Origin: JAUVXJ01 sp964433755
GTDB taxonomy: Bacteria; Chloroflexota; Anaerolineae; UBA7937; B3-Chlor
Assembly (NCBI GenBank): GCA_964433755.1
Contig: CAYSSR010000003.1
Location: 601,557 to 665,556 of the forward strand
Direction: 5' to 3'
DNA length: 64,000 nt
Both the position numbers and the translations under genes were made by a program. Below the pieces are notes generated by a model. It did not search any database. It saw only the letters and a list, made by a program, of their open reading frames with translations, and had not been told where the DNA came from. This document shows, piece by piece, positions 8,845 through 18,214 of the stretch (positions within the stretch are counted from its first letter, which is position 1; each line of letters begins with the position of its first letter).

Positions 8845-10289
8845 TGTTGCTTTCGGACCGTCGGAAAGCCCTGATGCACTTCTCCCTGGTGGGCATGGAG
8901 ATAGCCTGGATCACTCCTTTCGCGACTCTGCTCCTGCACCAGCACGGCCTGGGGTGGTCGCCTGGGCTGACCTTCTGCCGGTTGTTCGCCGCCGTCCTGC
9001 TGTGGATCCTGGTTCTGGATCTGCTCAATCGACGCGGTATCGAATCTCGCGGCTATCACCTCTCGGTGACTCTGCTGCTCTTTGTGACCACATTGGGCGT
9101 GGTGCGGTTGTGGCTCCATGGTGACGCAGCGATGGGTGACCTGTCGTGGCTGCGAATCACATTCGACGCCCTGTTCAACCTCCATGAGGGGCTGAGGCCG
9201 GAGCTCGTTCTGATCCTCGCCAATGTCTTGCTGTGGCACAGGGCCGCCACTGCCACCAGCCGCTCGCTGGACTTTTTCACCGTCGGCGTCAGCTTTCGCT
9301 TCGGGATTCTCCTGCTGATCATGGGCGGTGGCCTGCTGATGCACGTCACGGGCTATGACGCAACGGCTCTGTTCTGGCTGTACATGGTCTTGGGTCTGGT
9401 GTCCGTCTCCCTGGCGCGCACCCACGACAAGGCCAGCAGCGGAGGCAGCGTGGGCAAGCCCATGCCCACCCGCAGGATGGCCCAGATAGTGGCAGCGGTG
9501 GTCTTCACCGTTGGCGGGACGGCCGGCATGACTCTCGTCTACACGCCCTCCAGCATCAGGGCAGTGCTGGGCTTGCTGAGACCTCTGTGGACGGCGCTGT
9601 GCGTGCTCGTGAAGCCACTGATGGCCGTCCTGCTGTGGCTGATAGACGCTGTCTTCAACGCACTGTACTGGGTGCTCACGCGCCTCATGGTGGGCAGGAA
9701 CTTGGAGCTACTGGAGGATCTCAGAGAGCAGTTCGCCACGCTGCTCGCCGCGCTGGATCGGCCAGACTCGTCGGTCGTGACGCTGCCGCCCTGGCTGCTG
9801 ACGACGCTGCGCTACGGCGGGGTGCTCCTGGCTCTCCTGCTTCTGGTGGGCATCGTCCTGCTCTCTCTGAAGAGAATCCGGGAGCAGCAGCGAGGCGAGG
9901 AGTTGGAAGAAGAGCTGGACGAGGAGATCACGCTGGGGGGAAGCACCCTGGGACGTGGCTGGCAATGGCTGCGGAACAGGATGGGTCTGGTCAGGCGCTT
10001 CGGTGTGGGCCGACAGTTGCTGGCCGCCATTTCCGTCCAGAACATGTACGCCAATCTCTGCCGCCTGGCCGGGCACCGAGGCTACCCCCGGCACCCAGCT
10101 CAACCGCCCGACCGCTATCTGCCTCTGCTGGTGGAGGCCTTCAGCGGCCACCAGGGAGCGATCTCCCGTATCACCACGGCCTACATGAGGGTCCACTACG
10201 GCGACCGGACCGTGGGCTTTCGAGAGCTGGCCAGCCTGCGCAGGGACTACGATGAGGTACGAACGGCCGAGCAGGAGATCGAAGAGTAG
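8844..10289 (+). CDS. multi-pass membrane protein with C-terminal DUF4129
   Basis: 481 residues. The N-terminal half has about six hydrophobic segments, there are two more around residues 230-280 and one near 320-345, and the C-terminal ~120 residues form a soluble domain. That domain (CRLAGHRGYPRHPAQPPDRY ... ITTAYMRVHYGDRTV) matches the DUF4129 pattern, commonly found at the C-terminus of transglutaminase-like or membrane proteins in MoxR/DUF58 loci. I see no transglutaminase catalytic triad here, so the enzyme partner of such loci is absent or elsewhere. It is the last gene of the operon and ends convergently with the CinA-like gene. Confidence 0.75.
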   Translation: MLLSDRRKALMHFSLVGMEIAWITPFATLLLHQHGLGWSPGLTFCRLFAAVLLWILVLDLLNRRGIESRGYHLSVTLLLFVTTLGVVRLWLHGDAAMGDLSWLRITFDALFNLHEGLRPELVLILANVLLWHRAATATSRSLDFFTVGVSFRFGILLLIMGGGLLMHVTGYDATALFWLYMVLGLVSVSLARTHDKASSGGSVGKPMPTRRMAQIVAAVVFTVGGTAGMTLVYTPSSIRAVLGLLRPLWTALCVLVKPLMAVLLWLIDAVFNALYWVLTRLMVGRNLELLEDLREQFATLLAALDRPDSSVVTLPPWLLTTLRYGGVLLALLLLVGIVLLSLKRIREQQRGEELEEELDEEITLGGSTLGRGWQWLRNRMGLVRRFGVGRQLLAAISVQNMYANLCRLAGHRGYPRHPAQPPDRYLPLLVEAFSGHQGAISRITTAYMRVHYGDRTVGFRELASLRRDYDEVRTAEQEIEE

Positions 10290-10337
10290 ACCATGGCCCT
10301 TGGTCAGTGGCGTGCGCCTTCGCCAAGGCAGGCACGT

Positions 10338-10359
10338 AGGACAAGCTCAAGCTTGTCCT
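10338..10359. repeat. perfect inverted repeat between convergent genes
   Basis: AGGACAAGCT and AGCTTGTCCT flank a two-base centre, giving a 10-bp perfect palindrome. A second small inverted repeat (GGAAGC-AC-GCTTCC) follows about 3 bases later. Located in the 88-base gap between convergent genes, it may serve as a bidirectional terminator, although there is no T-run on either side. Confidence 0.55.
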
Positions 10360-10377
10360 GCGGAAGCACGCTTCCCT

Positions 10378-11220
10378 CTAGGGCCAGGGAGTCGTATCTC
10401 CCCGATCATCTTCCACGCCGAAGCCAGCCGCGCCGAGGTCTGCGGTAAGCCTCTCCAAGGCAGCCCCTATCCGCTCCTCCACCGTCTCTTTGGAACCCCC
10501 CGCCCCGGAGAGGGTGATGAGGATCCTGACCTCTGATCCGTATCGCCTGGCCCTGGACTTGATGTAGACCTCAGGGTGGGCCTCCACGACCTGGGCCAGG
10601 ATGGGCGCCAGGGACGACTCATCCCCACAGAGAGCGATGATGGCTTTCTCCTGGTAGTAGCTGTCCCCGAAGATGGTCCTGAGGATCGGTGGCAAGGTCT
10701 CCTGGTAGATACCCTTCAACTCGTCGGGGACGCCGGGCAGGGAGACCAGAGTCGTGCTGCCCAGCTCAAGTACAGACGCGGGCGCTGCGCCCACGGGATT
10801 GGCCAGCGCGGTGGCACCCTGGGGCAGGTAGGCCATCTTCTTCCTGGCCTCGGTGAGGGTCGCATCGGCGAGGTATCCCTTCCTCGTCAGCTCCTCGTAC
10901 ACGGCCTTGACCAGGGTCAGGGCCTGGGGGTGCAACTCCAGGGGGCGCCCCGTGCCCTCGGCCACGCCCTGCAAAGTGATGTCGTCACCGGTAGGCCCCA
11001 GGCCTCCAGTAGTGAAAATCAGGTCCGGGCTTCTCTTCAGTGCCGCCCTTATCTCGCCAGCGATGTCATCGATTCCATCCCTGATCATGGCCACTCTGGT
11101 CACCTGGCCGCCCACGCCGGTGATCCGCTTGCACAGCCAGTTGCTGTTGGTGTCCAACACGTCGCCAAGAAGCAGCTCGTTGCCGATGGAGATGATCTCC
11201 GCCCTTGCCTGTTTGCTCAC
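10378..11220 (-). CDS. CinA N-terminal domain (MoCF-fold) protein, COG1058-type
   Basis: 280 residues. It begins AEIISIGNELLLGDVLDTNS and carries TTGGLGPTGDDIT, the hallmark motifs of the molybdopterin-binding-like (MoCF) domain of CinA, followed by the middle domain (LPGVPDELKGIYQETLPPIL). The C-terminal PncC-type nicotinamide-nucleotide amidase domain of full-length CinA (about 410 residues) is absent. Family members with this domain have been linked to ADP-ribose pyrophosphatase activity in NAD-derivative turnover. I chose GTG at 11220 because GAAGGAAGGAAAG precedes it; the open frame continues upstream into the neighbouring gene without support. It is 20 bases downstream of the eIF-2B-like gene. 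Confidence 0.85.
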   Translation of the reverse strand: MSKQARAEIISIGNELLLGDVLDTNSNWLCKRITGVGGQVTRVAMIRDGIDDIAGEIRAALKRSPDLIFTTGGLGPTGDDITLQGVAEGTGRPLELHPQALTLVKAVYEELTRKGYLADATLTEARKKMAYLPQGATALANPVGAAPASVLELGSTTLVSLPGVPDELKGIYQETLPPILRTIFGDSYYQEKAIIALCGDESSLAPILAQVVEAHPEVYIKSRARRYGSEVRILITLSGAGGSKETVEERIGAALERLTADLGAAGFGVEDDRGDTTPWP

Positions 11221-11240
11221 GAATACGCTTTCCTTCCTTC

Positions 11241-12164
11241 TTAATCCCCCTGTTCCAGAAGCATCTCGTGTACCTTCCGCCCACCGAGCATCTCCCCCAA
11301 CTCTGCTCGGGTGAGCACTCCTTTCTCGGTGACCAGGCCGCTGAGGTACTCCAGCGGCGTAACCTCGAAGTAGTAGTTGAGCACCTCCACGGCCTGGGGC
11401 GAACCCGGCCACACCTCCTCAGGATCCCTGGCCTGGATCTCGAAATACGGGCAGCCCTCCGGAAGGAGCTTCTCGGTGCCACAGAGCGCATAGAAAGACA
11501 CCCCATGGGCCCTGGCCGCGAGCGCGACCCCATAAGTGCCCATCTTGTTGACCAGCCCTTCCCCGGAAAGGCTATCCGCCCCCACCATCACCAGGTCCAC
11601 CCGGGGCACGACGTGGCTCATAGAGGCGTCGGTGACGAGCGTGGTGTGGACGCCAGCCTCGCTCAAAGCCTCGGCCACGTTCCTTCCCTCGTACAACGGC
11701 CTGGACTCCGTGCACACGACCTCGAACTCCAGCCCCCGGTCTCTAGCCAGCAGCAAGACGGCGAGCACTGTGGAGCTCCGGGAGTGAGTGAGCACCGTGC
11801 AGCCATCGGAGAGGAGACTGAGGGCCTCTTCGGCGATCCTGCTTCCGCTCGACGTCAGCTCCTCGGCAAACCCTCGGGCGCCGGCCTCCAACCGCCGGCG
11901 TGCCTCTTCCAGACTCTCCACTCCATCCAGGTGGAACAGGACACTGTTGATCAGGTTGAACAGGGGGGCCATGGAGGGTTGGGCCTGGACGATTCTCGCG
12001 CCTGTTGCGCTGACTTCCCCAAGGAACGAGCCAAGATCCCCTGCCTCACTCTGCGTGGCCAGCAGCGCAAGAACGTCGGCGGCATCTCGAGCCAGTTCAG
12101 CGGCTCCCGAGACATTGTCCTGCGCCAGGTTCCTTATCCGGCTCTCCAGGCTTGGGGCGGTCAT
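11241..12164 (-). CDS. eIF-2B alpha/beta/delta-family sugar-phosphate isomerase homologue
   Basis: 307 residues of the family that includes methylthioribose-1-phosphate isomerase (MtnA), archaeal ribose-1,5-bisphosphate isomerase and eukaryotic eIF-2B subunits. Conserved blocks are TESRPLYEGRNVAEAL, GADSLSGEGLVNKMGTYGVA (with the catalytic-type Asp) and YFEVTPLEYLSGLVTEKG. The protein is closer in layout to the shorter ribose-1,5-bisphosphate isomerase-like group than to MtnA, but I cannot fix the substrate. It lies 4 bases downstream of the nucleotide-sugar dehydrogenase and 20 bases upstream of the CinA-like gene, so it is probably the tail of the long minus-strand operon. Confidence 0.75.
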   Translation of the reverse strand: MTAPSLESRIRNLAQDNVSGAAELARDAADVLALLATQSEAGDLGSFLGEVSATGARIVQAQPSMAPLFNLINSVLFHLDGVESLEEARRRLEAGARGFAEELTSSGSRIAEEALSLLSDGCTVLTHSRSSTVLAVLLLARDRGLEFEVVCTESRPLYEGRNVAEALSEAGVHTTLVTDASMSHVVPRVDLVMVGADSLSGEGLVNKMGTYGVALAARAHGVSFYALCGTEKLLPEGCPYFEIQARDPEEVWPGSPQAVEVLNYYFEVTPLEYLSGLVTEKGVLTRAELGEMLGGRKVHEMLLEQGD

Positions 12165-12168
12165 GGTC

Positions 12169-13512
12169 TCAGTGGGGAGGTGAGGGAGCGCCGACTCTGA
12201 AGATCTTCTCCCGGTTGGCCTGGACGCCCTTGGTGCTGTTCATCGTGTCCACGACCAGAGGGGCGTGGGCAACGATCCAGCCGTAGTCGTAGGAGCTATG
12301 CGCCGCGACGATGACCACGCAATCCTGGCTCTCCAGGAGTTCCTCGGTCACAGGGATAGAGGTCAGGGTCTGCTCGTCGCGGTAGAAGACGTCCTTGCCC
12401 ACGGTGAAGTGGGGGATGTGAGGGTCGTTGTAGTTGACCTGAGCGCCACTGCTCAGCAGCAGCTCGATGACCCTCTCAGCCGGGGAGTTCCTGGCATCGT
12501 CTACGTCGGGTTTGAACGACACGCCCAGCACCAGAATCCTGGCCTGCCGCAAGGTCCGGCCCCTGGAGTTCAGGGCCTCCGTGGTCTTGCTCAAGACGTG
12601 ATAGGGCATGCCCTGGTTGAGCTCGGCCGCCAGTTCGATGAAGCGGGGATAGAAGTCGTACTCCCGCGATTTCCAGAACAGATAGTAGGGATCGACGGGT
12701 ACGCAGTGACCTCCCACACCCGGTCCGGGATAGAAGGGCAAGAAGCCGAAAGGCTTGGTGGAGGCTGCCTCGATGACCTCCCAGATGTCGATGTTCATAC
12801 GCTCGCTGAGCTTGGCCAGCTCGTTGATCAGTGCGATGTTGACACTGCGGAAGATGTTCTCCAGGAGCTTGGTCATCTCCGCCGCACGGGGCGAGGAGAC
12901 GACGTGTACCTCCGGCACCAACTGCCCCAGCACGAGCCCGGCCAGCTCCGCGCAACGCGAGGAGACGCCTCCGACCACCTTGGGGGTGTTGGCTACGGTG
13001 TACTTTCGGTCCCCGGGGTTGACGCGCTCGGGAGAGAAGGCCAGAAAGAAATCGCGCCCAGCCTTCAGGCCCGAGGCCTCCAGGATGGGCAGCACGTCCT
13101 CCTCCGTCGTGCCTGGATAGGTCGTGCTCTGGAGGATGATCAACTGTCCGGGCTTGAGGTGTCGAGCTATCTCTTCGGCGGCAGCCACCACGTAGGAGAG
13201 GTCCGGAGTCTTGGTCTTGGTGAAGGGCGTGGGCACGCAGATAAAGATCACGTCCGCCTCGGCCAGCACTTCACCATCGATAGTGGCGGAAAGGGTGCCC
13301 TCTTCCAGCAACCGGACCACGTCTTCGCCGTCCACATCCTGGATGTAGCTCTCCCCTCTGCAAATGGAAGACACCCGGTCCTGGTCCACGTCGAAGCCGG
13401 TGACGACGAACCCCAGGCGCGCGAACTCCACCGCCAGCGGCAGACCCACGTAGCCCAGCCCGATGACACAGATACGTGCCTCCCTGCGCTCTATCTTAGC
13501 CTGGAGATCCAC
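12169..13512 (-). CDS. UDP-N-acetylhexosamine / nucleotide-sugar dehydrogenase (WbpA/WecC type)
   Basis: Oxidises the C6 hydroxyl of a UDP-sugar to a uronic acid with two NAD+, supplying precursors for surface polysaccharide. The N-terminal Rossmann motif is VIGLGYVGLPLAVEFA; the catalytic cysteine sits in GPGVGGHCVPVDPYYL; the C-terminal domain contains LGVSFKPDVDDARNSPAERV. These features favour the UDP-GlcNAc/UDP-ManNAc dehydrogenase group over UDP-glucose dehydrogenase. I prefer GTG at 13512 (447 residues), which has GGGAGG five bases upstream and begins one base after the stop of the WecA-like gene. The alternative upstream start is a TTG at 13542 with no ribosome binding site. Confidence 0.9.
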   Translation of the reverse strand: MDLQAKIERREARICVIGLGYVGLPLAVEFARLGFVVTGFDVDQDRVSSICRGESYIQDVDGEDVVRLLEEGTLSATIDGEVLAEADVIFICVPTPFTKTKTPDLSYVVAAAEEIARHLKPGQLIILQSTTYPGTTEEDVLPILEASGLKAGRDFFLAFSPERVNPGDRKYTVANTPKVVGGVSSRCAELAGLVLGQLVPEVHVVSSPRAAEMTKLLENIFRSVNIALINELAKLSERMNIDIWEVIEAASTKPFGFLPFYPGPGVGGHCVPVDPYYLFWKSREYDFYPRFIELAAELNQGMPYHVLSKTTEALNSRGRTLRQARILVLGVSFKPDVDDARNSPAERVIELLLSSGAQVNYNDPHIPHFTVGKDVFYRDEQTLTSIPVTEELLESQDCVVIVAAHSSYDYGWIVAHAPLVVDTMNSTKGVQANREKIFRVGAPSPPH

Positions 13513-13513
13513 C

Positions 13514-14518
13514 TCACCCTCCCGCCAGCCTCGCTCGCTCAAGCACCACGAGGCTTGCTAGTCCCGCCAAGAATACCGCCGCCCCAACGAGATAGGCCTG
13601 GATGAAGCTAGCATGCATGATCAGAACGCCTACGACACCCAGTGCACAGCAGACCGTGTAGAGGAGCATCACCGCCTGCCTTTGGCTCATACCCAACATC
13701 ACCAGACGATGAGAGACGTGGTCCTTGCCAGGGTTGGTGAGTGGGTTGATACCCCGGCGCAGTCGAGAGAAGACCACCAGGGTCGTGTCGAAGATGGGCA
13801 GGCCCAGCACGATCACGGGGATCATCCAGGTGATGAGATCTGGACGCCCGGGAAAACGTAACTTGATCCCCACCACCGCGAGGACGAAACCGAGGAACAG
13901 GCTACCCGCATCTCCCATGAAGATGGTAGCCGGGTTGAAGTTGTAGACCAGGAACCCGATGCAGACACCCATCAGGGCCGCCGCCAGGCTGGCTACCAGA
14001 TACTGGCCATTCCAGGCCGCGAGCACCAGAAAGAAGCCAGCGGCCACGGCCCCCACCCCTCCCGAGAGTCCGTCCATGTTGTCCAGCAAGTTGAGCGCGT
14101 TCGTGATGCCCAACATCCACAGCAGCGTGACAGCCAGGTTGAGCGCAGGGTGTGGCAGGAAAGCTACCTGGACTCCCGAGAGGATCACGATCACGGCTGC
14201 CACCGTCTGCCCCGCGAGCTTCAGCAGTGGGCGCACCCCCCATCGGTCGTCCCACACACCCAGGAAGGAGACGATGGTCGCGCCCACGAGGATGCTGATG
14301 GCCTGAGAGACCACCCATGTGCCGCCGAACAGGAGCAGGGCAGCGATGAAGCCAACGTAGATCGCGATGCCACCCATCAACGGCACCGGCATCAGGTGGA
14401 CCCTCCGCGCATCGGGTTCGTCAACCAGGCCCAGCCGGCCAGCCAGACGGCGGACGACAGGCGTGGCGCCCAGGACCAGGATGAACGCGCTGACGAAGAT
14501 GAGCAGTACGCTGATCAC
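13514..14518 (-). CDS. undecaprenyl-phosphate N-acetylaminosugar-1-phosphate transferase (WecA/MraY family)
   Basis: A 334-residue polytopic membrane enzyme that starts lipid-linked polysaccharide synthesis by moving a sugar-1-phosphate from a UDP-sugar to undecaprenyl phosphate. About ten hydrophobic segments are visible. The family motifs are all present: NALNLLDNMDGLSGG (Mg-binding aspartates), NPATIFMGDAGSLFLGF, and the cytoplasmic HVSHRLVMLG. MraY is unlikely because no other peptidoglycan genes are near and the flanking genes make or polymerise surface polysaccharide. Its ATG overlaps the stop of the upstream gene by four bases (ATGA). Confidence 0.9.
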   Translation of the reverse strand: MISVLLIFVSAFILVLGATPVVRRLAGRLGLVDEPDARRVHLMPVPLMGGIAIYVGFIAALLLFGGTWVVSQAISILVGATIVSFLGVWDDRWGVRPLLKLAGQTVAAVIVILSGVQVAFLPHPALNLAVTLLWMLGITNALNLLDNMDGLSGGVGAVAAGFFLVLAAWNGQYLVASLAAALMGVCIGFLVYNFNPATIFMGDAGSLFLGFVLAVVGIKLRFPGRPDLITWMIPVIVLGLPIFDTTLVVFSRLRRGINPLTNPGKDHVSHRLVMLGMSQRQAVMLLYTVCCALGVVGVLIMHASFIQAYLVGAAVFLAGLASLVVLERARLAGG

Positions 14519-17500
14519 TGAATCGCTTCCTCTAGCTGAGCGATGAAACTGTCCCAGGAGGACTTTTCGTCCTCACCTGCCAGTTCCCTGGCGATCAGGG
14601 CTTCCTCGAGAGAATCCTCCAGAAGCCCCATGTCCCTGTAGATGATCGCTAGATTGCGATGAGCCTGATACTGGTTGGGAGAGAGTCTTATCGCTTTCTG
14701 GCAGTGCTCCGCAGCCTGTTCCAGCTCCCCCTCCTGACCCAGGAAAGCGCAGAGTTGGAGATGCGGCTTTACCTGTCCGGGCTGAATCTCCAGCGCCTCG
14801 ACATAGGCCTGGACTGCCGTATCCGTATCTCCGGACAGGGCGGCTGCATCCCCCAGGAGCACATAGGTCTCGGCATACTCCGCGTCCAGTTCCAGAGACC
14901 GCTGGTACTTCTCGATAGCCTCCTCGTACTCCCCGACAATGAAATAGACCAGCCCCCACTCGTTGAAAAGCTGTGCATTGTGAGGGCTCAGCGTGGTGGC
15001 ATCCTGGTAGTACCTGACCGCCTCCCCCCATCTCTCCTGCGTCGCCTCTTGTGTCTCACTGTACTCCGCCCAGATCCGGTACATGCGCCCCAGATTCGCC
15101 GAGTGGTCGGTGTTCAGCAGGTTCAGTTCCTTGGCCCTGGTCAGCACCTGGTACGCGAAGCGGAAGAGGCTGTCCCTGTCCAGGGACGCTACCTCCTGAA
15201 CCGACAAGTGGAGGAAATCATCGACGTCCTCGGGCTCGAAGGAGACTCGCCCTTCGTCGCTCTCGAGGGACTTGATCTTCTCCAGAATGCCTCGTGCCAG
15301 GAAGAGATGGTACCAGTCCTGCTCTGGGGCCAGGCGGATGCTCTCCTCGTAGAGGGCCACGCTGGCATCCCACTGCTGGGCGTCGTCCCAGTTCAAACCT
15401 TGCTTGTAGTGGATGTCGGCCCTGACTATGTTCGCGTTGACCGTGACTATCAGCACACCGGCCACGATCACCAGCAGGGGCAACGCCACCATGCTGGGCC
15501 AGTGACCCAACCTGGACGACGGGCCGCTTCTGCCTGCCAGGCTGAGCGCTAGCAGGAAGATGATGGCGAACACGGCGGCATAGTAGACGAGGATAGTATC
15601 GGACAGTACACGCGCGTAGTCCAGCAGGTCGGCCACCGAGCCGATCACGGGTTGGTAGTCCACTATCGAGTAGTGCGTGCTGGTGAAGACAACGAAAATG
15701 ACCAGGCTGAGCAAGACGTAGGTCAGAAGGGGAATACCGACACCGCCACCAGCATCATCCTGGCTACCCCTTCGCCCCTCAAACATGATAATGGCACCAC
15801 CGGCGAGCCACGTCAGCGCTAGCATCCACGGAACAGCAAACCCACCGGCCGAAACGTCGAAGCCGCCGGTGACGTGATCGTAGCCTAGAGTGGCCATCAC
15901 CAGCCCCATCAGGATACCCAGGACGACGAAGTTGCCAGAGGCTTTCCACAGGGCCCATAGGCCCGTGGACTGTCCTCCGGTGCGTTCAGATCTCCTGCGT
16001 CGGCGACCCCTCCGGGATCTCCGCGAACCCCCAGCCTGCTCAGACGCCGGCTCCGTGACCAGCCCCTGCCGGTCCGGCGCCCACATGGATAGACCCGTGA
16101 CCACCAGCATCGCGCAGTACACCCAGAAGTAGGTCCGCGTCGCTGCGATGGCGATGCCAAAGTGAATCTCGATGAAGTGGGCCACGATGGCAGAGAACAG
16201 AGCGATGAGCAGTATCTCGTCTCTGGGCGAGATCTCAGACGTCTCTTTCCTGGACGATAGCACCAGCGCGTGGACGACCAGATAGACCAGGAAACCAAAG
16301 GTGATGCCTACCGCCAGTGCAACGCCTGAGAAGCGCCAGGTCCCGTCCAGCAGCCGCGCACCGACCGCGAAGACGACCCCTCCCAGGGTCCACAGGACAG
16401 CATAGACGGCCCGCTGTGTTCGATCCGCGGCAAACCCCAACCACTTGAGACCGTAGTAGAACAGACTACCGAAGAGAATCATATACGAGATGAAGCCCAC
16501 CCATCCCGTCATAGCCAGAGCGTCGAAGGTCTCGTTATGGGCGCGGTCCGGAGAGGCGTTGCGCGCCTCATAGTGAGCCAGATCGGGAGGGTAGAACCTG
16601 TTGTAGGCCACGAACATCGATTCTGGCCCATAACCCACGAGCCAGCGTATCGCATTCAACCCATCCAGGCCGTCAGGGGGCAGTCCAATCGGTTCGTGAG
16701 GACTGATGAGATCGACGACTCCCTCCCAGATCAGGACCCTCACCTTACCCGTGCCGGTCTCCGTCTCGAAGATCTGCCCTAGACGGCCGACGTAGGGAAC
16801 CTGTCGCAGTGAGGCTAGGGGGCTGCCCGGGATGTTCAGCACAGCGAGGAACAGGATGCCCGTCAGGGCCGCGGTTGCCGCCCCGGCCCAGAGCCACGTG
16901 ATGCGCCTCCTCACAGCCAGAATGAAGACGAAGACGAATAGACCCACCGCCAAGCCTATCCATGGACCTCGGCTGTTGGTGAAGAAGATGCAAATCAACT
17001 GGATTACGAGGACGAAGCCGTATAGCACTCCCAGCAGGTGGGCTCCTACGGCCTCCTCGCGGAAGGTGAACCAGAAAGAGACAACGAAGAGGAGCATGAG
17101 CGCGGCCAGCGCGACGAACTCCTCTCCCAGCCCTCCGGTGACGACCACGTAGTTCAACCGGAAGATCAGAAGGAGGAAGTACGAGAGCGAGAGAGACTGT
17201 GCCGCAAAGAGCAGCACCAGGGTTGCCGTCCGCATCGCCTTCGACAGCCAAGCCTTCCCGGCCAGGAAGACGTGGCATATCACAACCGCTGCGGAGGCTA
17301 CGATGCCGCTAGCCAGGAGCGCGTAGAAGGTCAGCCCACCCGCCACGTGTTCGACGTTGGAAAGGAAGAAGAGCTGATACCCGAAGATGTACGCCAGACA
17401 CAGAGCCTGAAGCACCAGCAGGATGACGTACGAGATACCTCCGCCCGGCAGCCGCCCTGCGTTTGTCCCTCTTTCCGGGTATAGGCCCTTTTCCTCGAAC

Positions 17501-18138
17501 GGCTGCAAGTTGACGATGAAGCGGCCCATGGTGATGGGCACGACCATGATCAGGTAGGCAGCCACGAAGATGGCGTTGCCCATGTTTGACGCGACCCGGG
17601 CAATCACATCGCCGGCCCACGGCAAAGGATCGAGCTGGAAATGCTGGATTATGCCGTACAACGCGATGGGGAAGCTGGTGATGACGATCATGGTCAGCAG
17701 ACGCTCCAGTTGCCTGCGGGAACGCAGCGTGACCAACATCAGCAAGAAGACCACAACGTAAGAGAACAGGGTGTAAGTACCCTGCAACCGTTGGTAGGAG
17801 CCCCAGAAGCTGATCCTGGGAACCACGGATGTGATCGTGGTCAGGACGTACACACCTACCAGGAGCAGGGTGGGGAGAACCAAGGGCAGCCGGAAGAAGG
17901 CTGACACGCCGCCTTCGCCCCCCGCAGGTGTTGTCCTCCCTCTGTCGATCAACTCCTCCATGACTTTGACCAGCCAGGCGGCGATCATGAGCAGTGCAAT
18001 GGAGCGGAGAAGGCTGATCTTGTCGGGCTCGAAGACCCTGCTGCTGTAGATGTTGAAGAAGAGAGGGACGACGACGACCGCTGCCAGCCAGCCAGCCTCG
18101 ATGATCCCGTCACATAGAATGGATAGCTTGGTCCGCAT
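14515..18138 (-). CDS. O-antigen ligase/polymerase-like (Wzy_C) membrane protein with C-terminal TPR repeats
   Basis: 1207 residues. A long N-terminal portion has a dozen or more hydrophobic segments and includes a Wzy/WaaL-type region: RVLIWEGVVDLI, GYGPESMFVAYNRFYPPDLA and DRAHNETFDALAMTGWVGF, the last carrying the conserved HN that marks this superfamily. A strongly basic cytosolic loop (RRSRRGRRRRR, around residue 705) and several further membrane segments follow. The C-terminal ~300 residues contain four or five tetratricopeptide repeats, for example YEEAIEKYQRSLELDAEYAE. This architecture recurs in Chloroflexota and some other phyla. It probably polymerises or transfers glycan chains; the TPR part may recruit partners. 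The downstream WecA-like gene overlaps it by four bases. Confidence 0.82.
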   Translation of the reverse strand: MRTKLSILCDGIIEAGWLAAVVVVPLFFNIYSSRVFEPDKISLLRSIALLMIAAWLVKVMEELIDRGRTTPAGGEGGVSAFFRLPLVLPTLLLVGVYVLTTITSVVPRISFWGSYQRLQGTYTLFSYVVVFLLMLVTLRSRRQLERLLTMIVITSFPIALYGIIQHFQLDPLPWAGDVIARVASNMGNAIFVAAYLIMVVPITMGRFIVNLQPFEEKGLYPERGTNAGRLPGGGISYVILLVLQALCLAYIFGYQLFFLSNVEHVAGGLTFYALLASGIVASAAVVICHVFLAGKAWLSKAMRTATLVLLFAAQSLSLSYFLLLIFRLNYVVVTGGLGEEFVALAALMLLFVVSFWFTFREEAVGAHLLGVLYGFVLVIQLICIFFTNSRGPWIGLAVGLFVFVFILAVRRRITWLWAGAATAALTGILFLAVLNIPGSPLASLRQVPYVGRLGQIFETETGTGKVRVLIWEGVVDLISPHEPIGLPPDGLDGLNAIRWLVGYGPESMFVAYNRFYPPDLAHYEARNASPDRAHNETFDALAMTGWVGFISYMILFGSLFYYGLKWLGFAADRTQRAVYAVLWTLGGVVFAVGARLLDGTWRFSGVALAVGITFGFLVYLVVHALVLSSRKETSEISPRDEILLIALFSAIVAHFIEIHFGIAIAATRTYFWVYCAMLVVTGLSMWAPDRQGLVTEPASEQAGGSRRSRRGRRRRRSERTGGQSTGLWALWKASGNFVVLGILMGLVMATLGYDHVTGGFDVSAGGFAVPWMLALTWLAGGAIIMFEGRRGSQDDAGGGVGIPLLTYVLLSLVIFVVFTSTHYSIVDYQPVIGSVADLLDYARVLSDTILVYYAAVFAIIFLLALSLAGRSGPSSRLGHWPSMVALPLLVIVAGVLIVTVNANIVRADIHYKQGLNWDDAQQWDASVALYEESIRLAPEQDWYHLFLARGILEKIKSLESDEGRVSFEPEDVDDFLHLSVQEVASLDRDSLFRFAYQVLTRAKELNLLNTDHSANLGRMYRIWAEYSETQEATQERWGEAVRYYQDATTLSPHNAQLFNEWGLVYFIVGEYEEAIEKYQRSLELDAEYAETYVLLGDAAALSGDTDTAVQAYVEALEIQPGQVKPHLQLCAFLGQEGELEQAAEHCQKAIRLSPNQYQAHRNLAIIYRDMGLLEDSLEEALIARELAGEDEKSSWDSFIAQLEEAIQ

Positions 18139-18214
18139 GGGTCGCCCTACCTTGGTGAAGAGCCCGTTCCCGGGACCTGGCCCTGGTCCCTCCAGAACGA
18201 AACGTAGCTCCCCC

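Noticed and set aside
12265..13605. 446-residue open frame on the plus strand
   Set aside because: It is opposite the nucleotide-sugar dehydrogenase, which has all catalytic motifs. No independent evidence supports this one.
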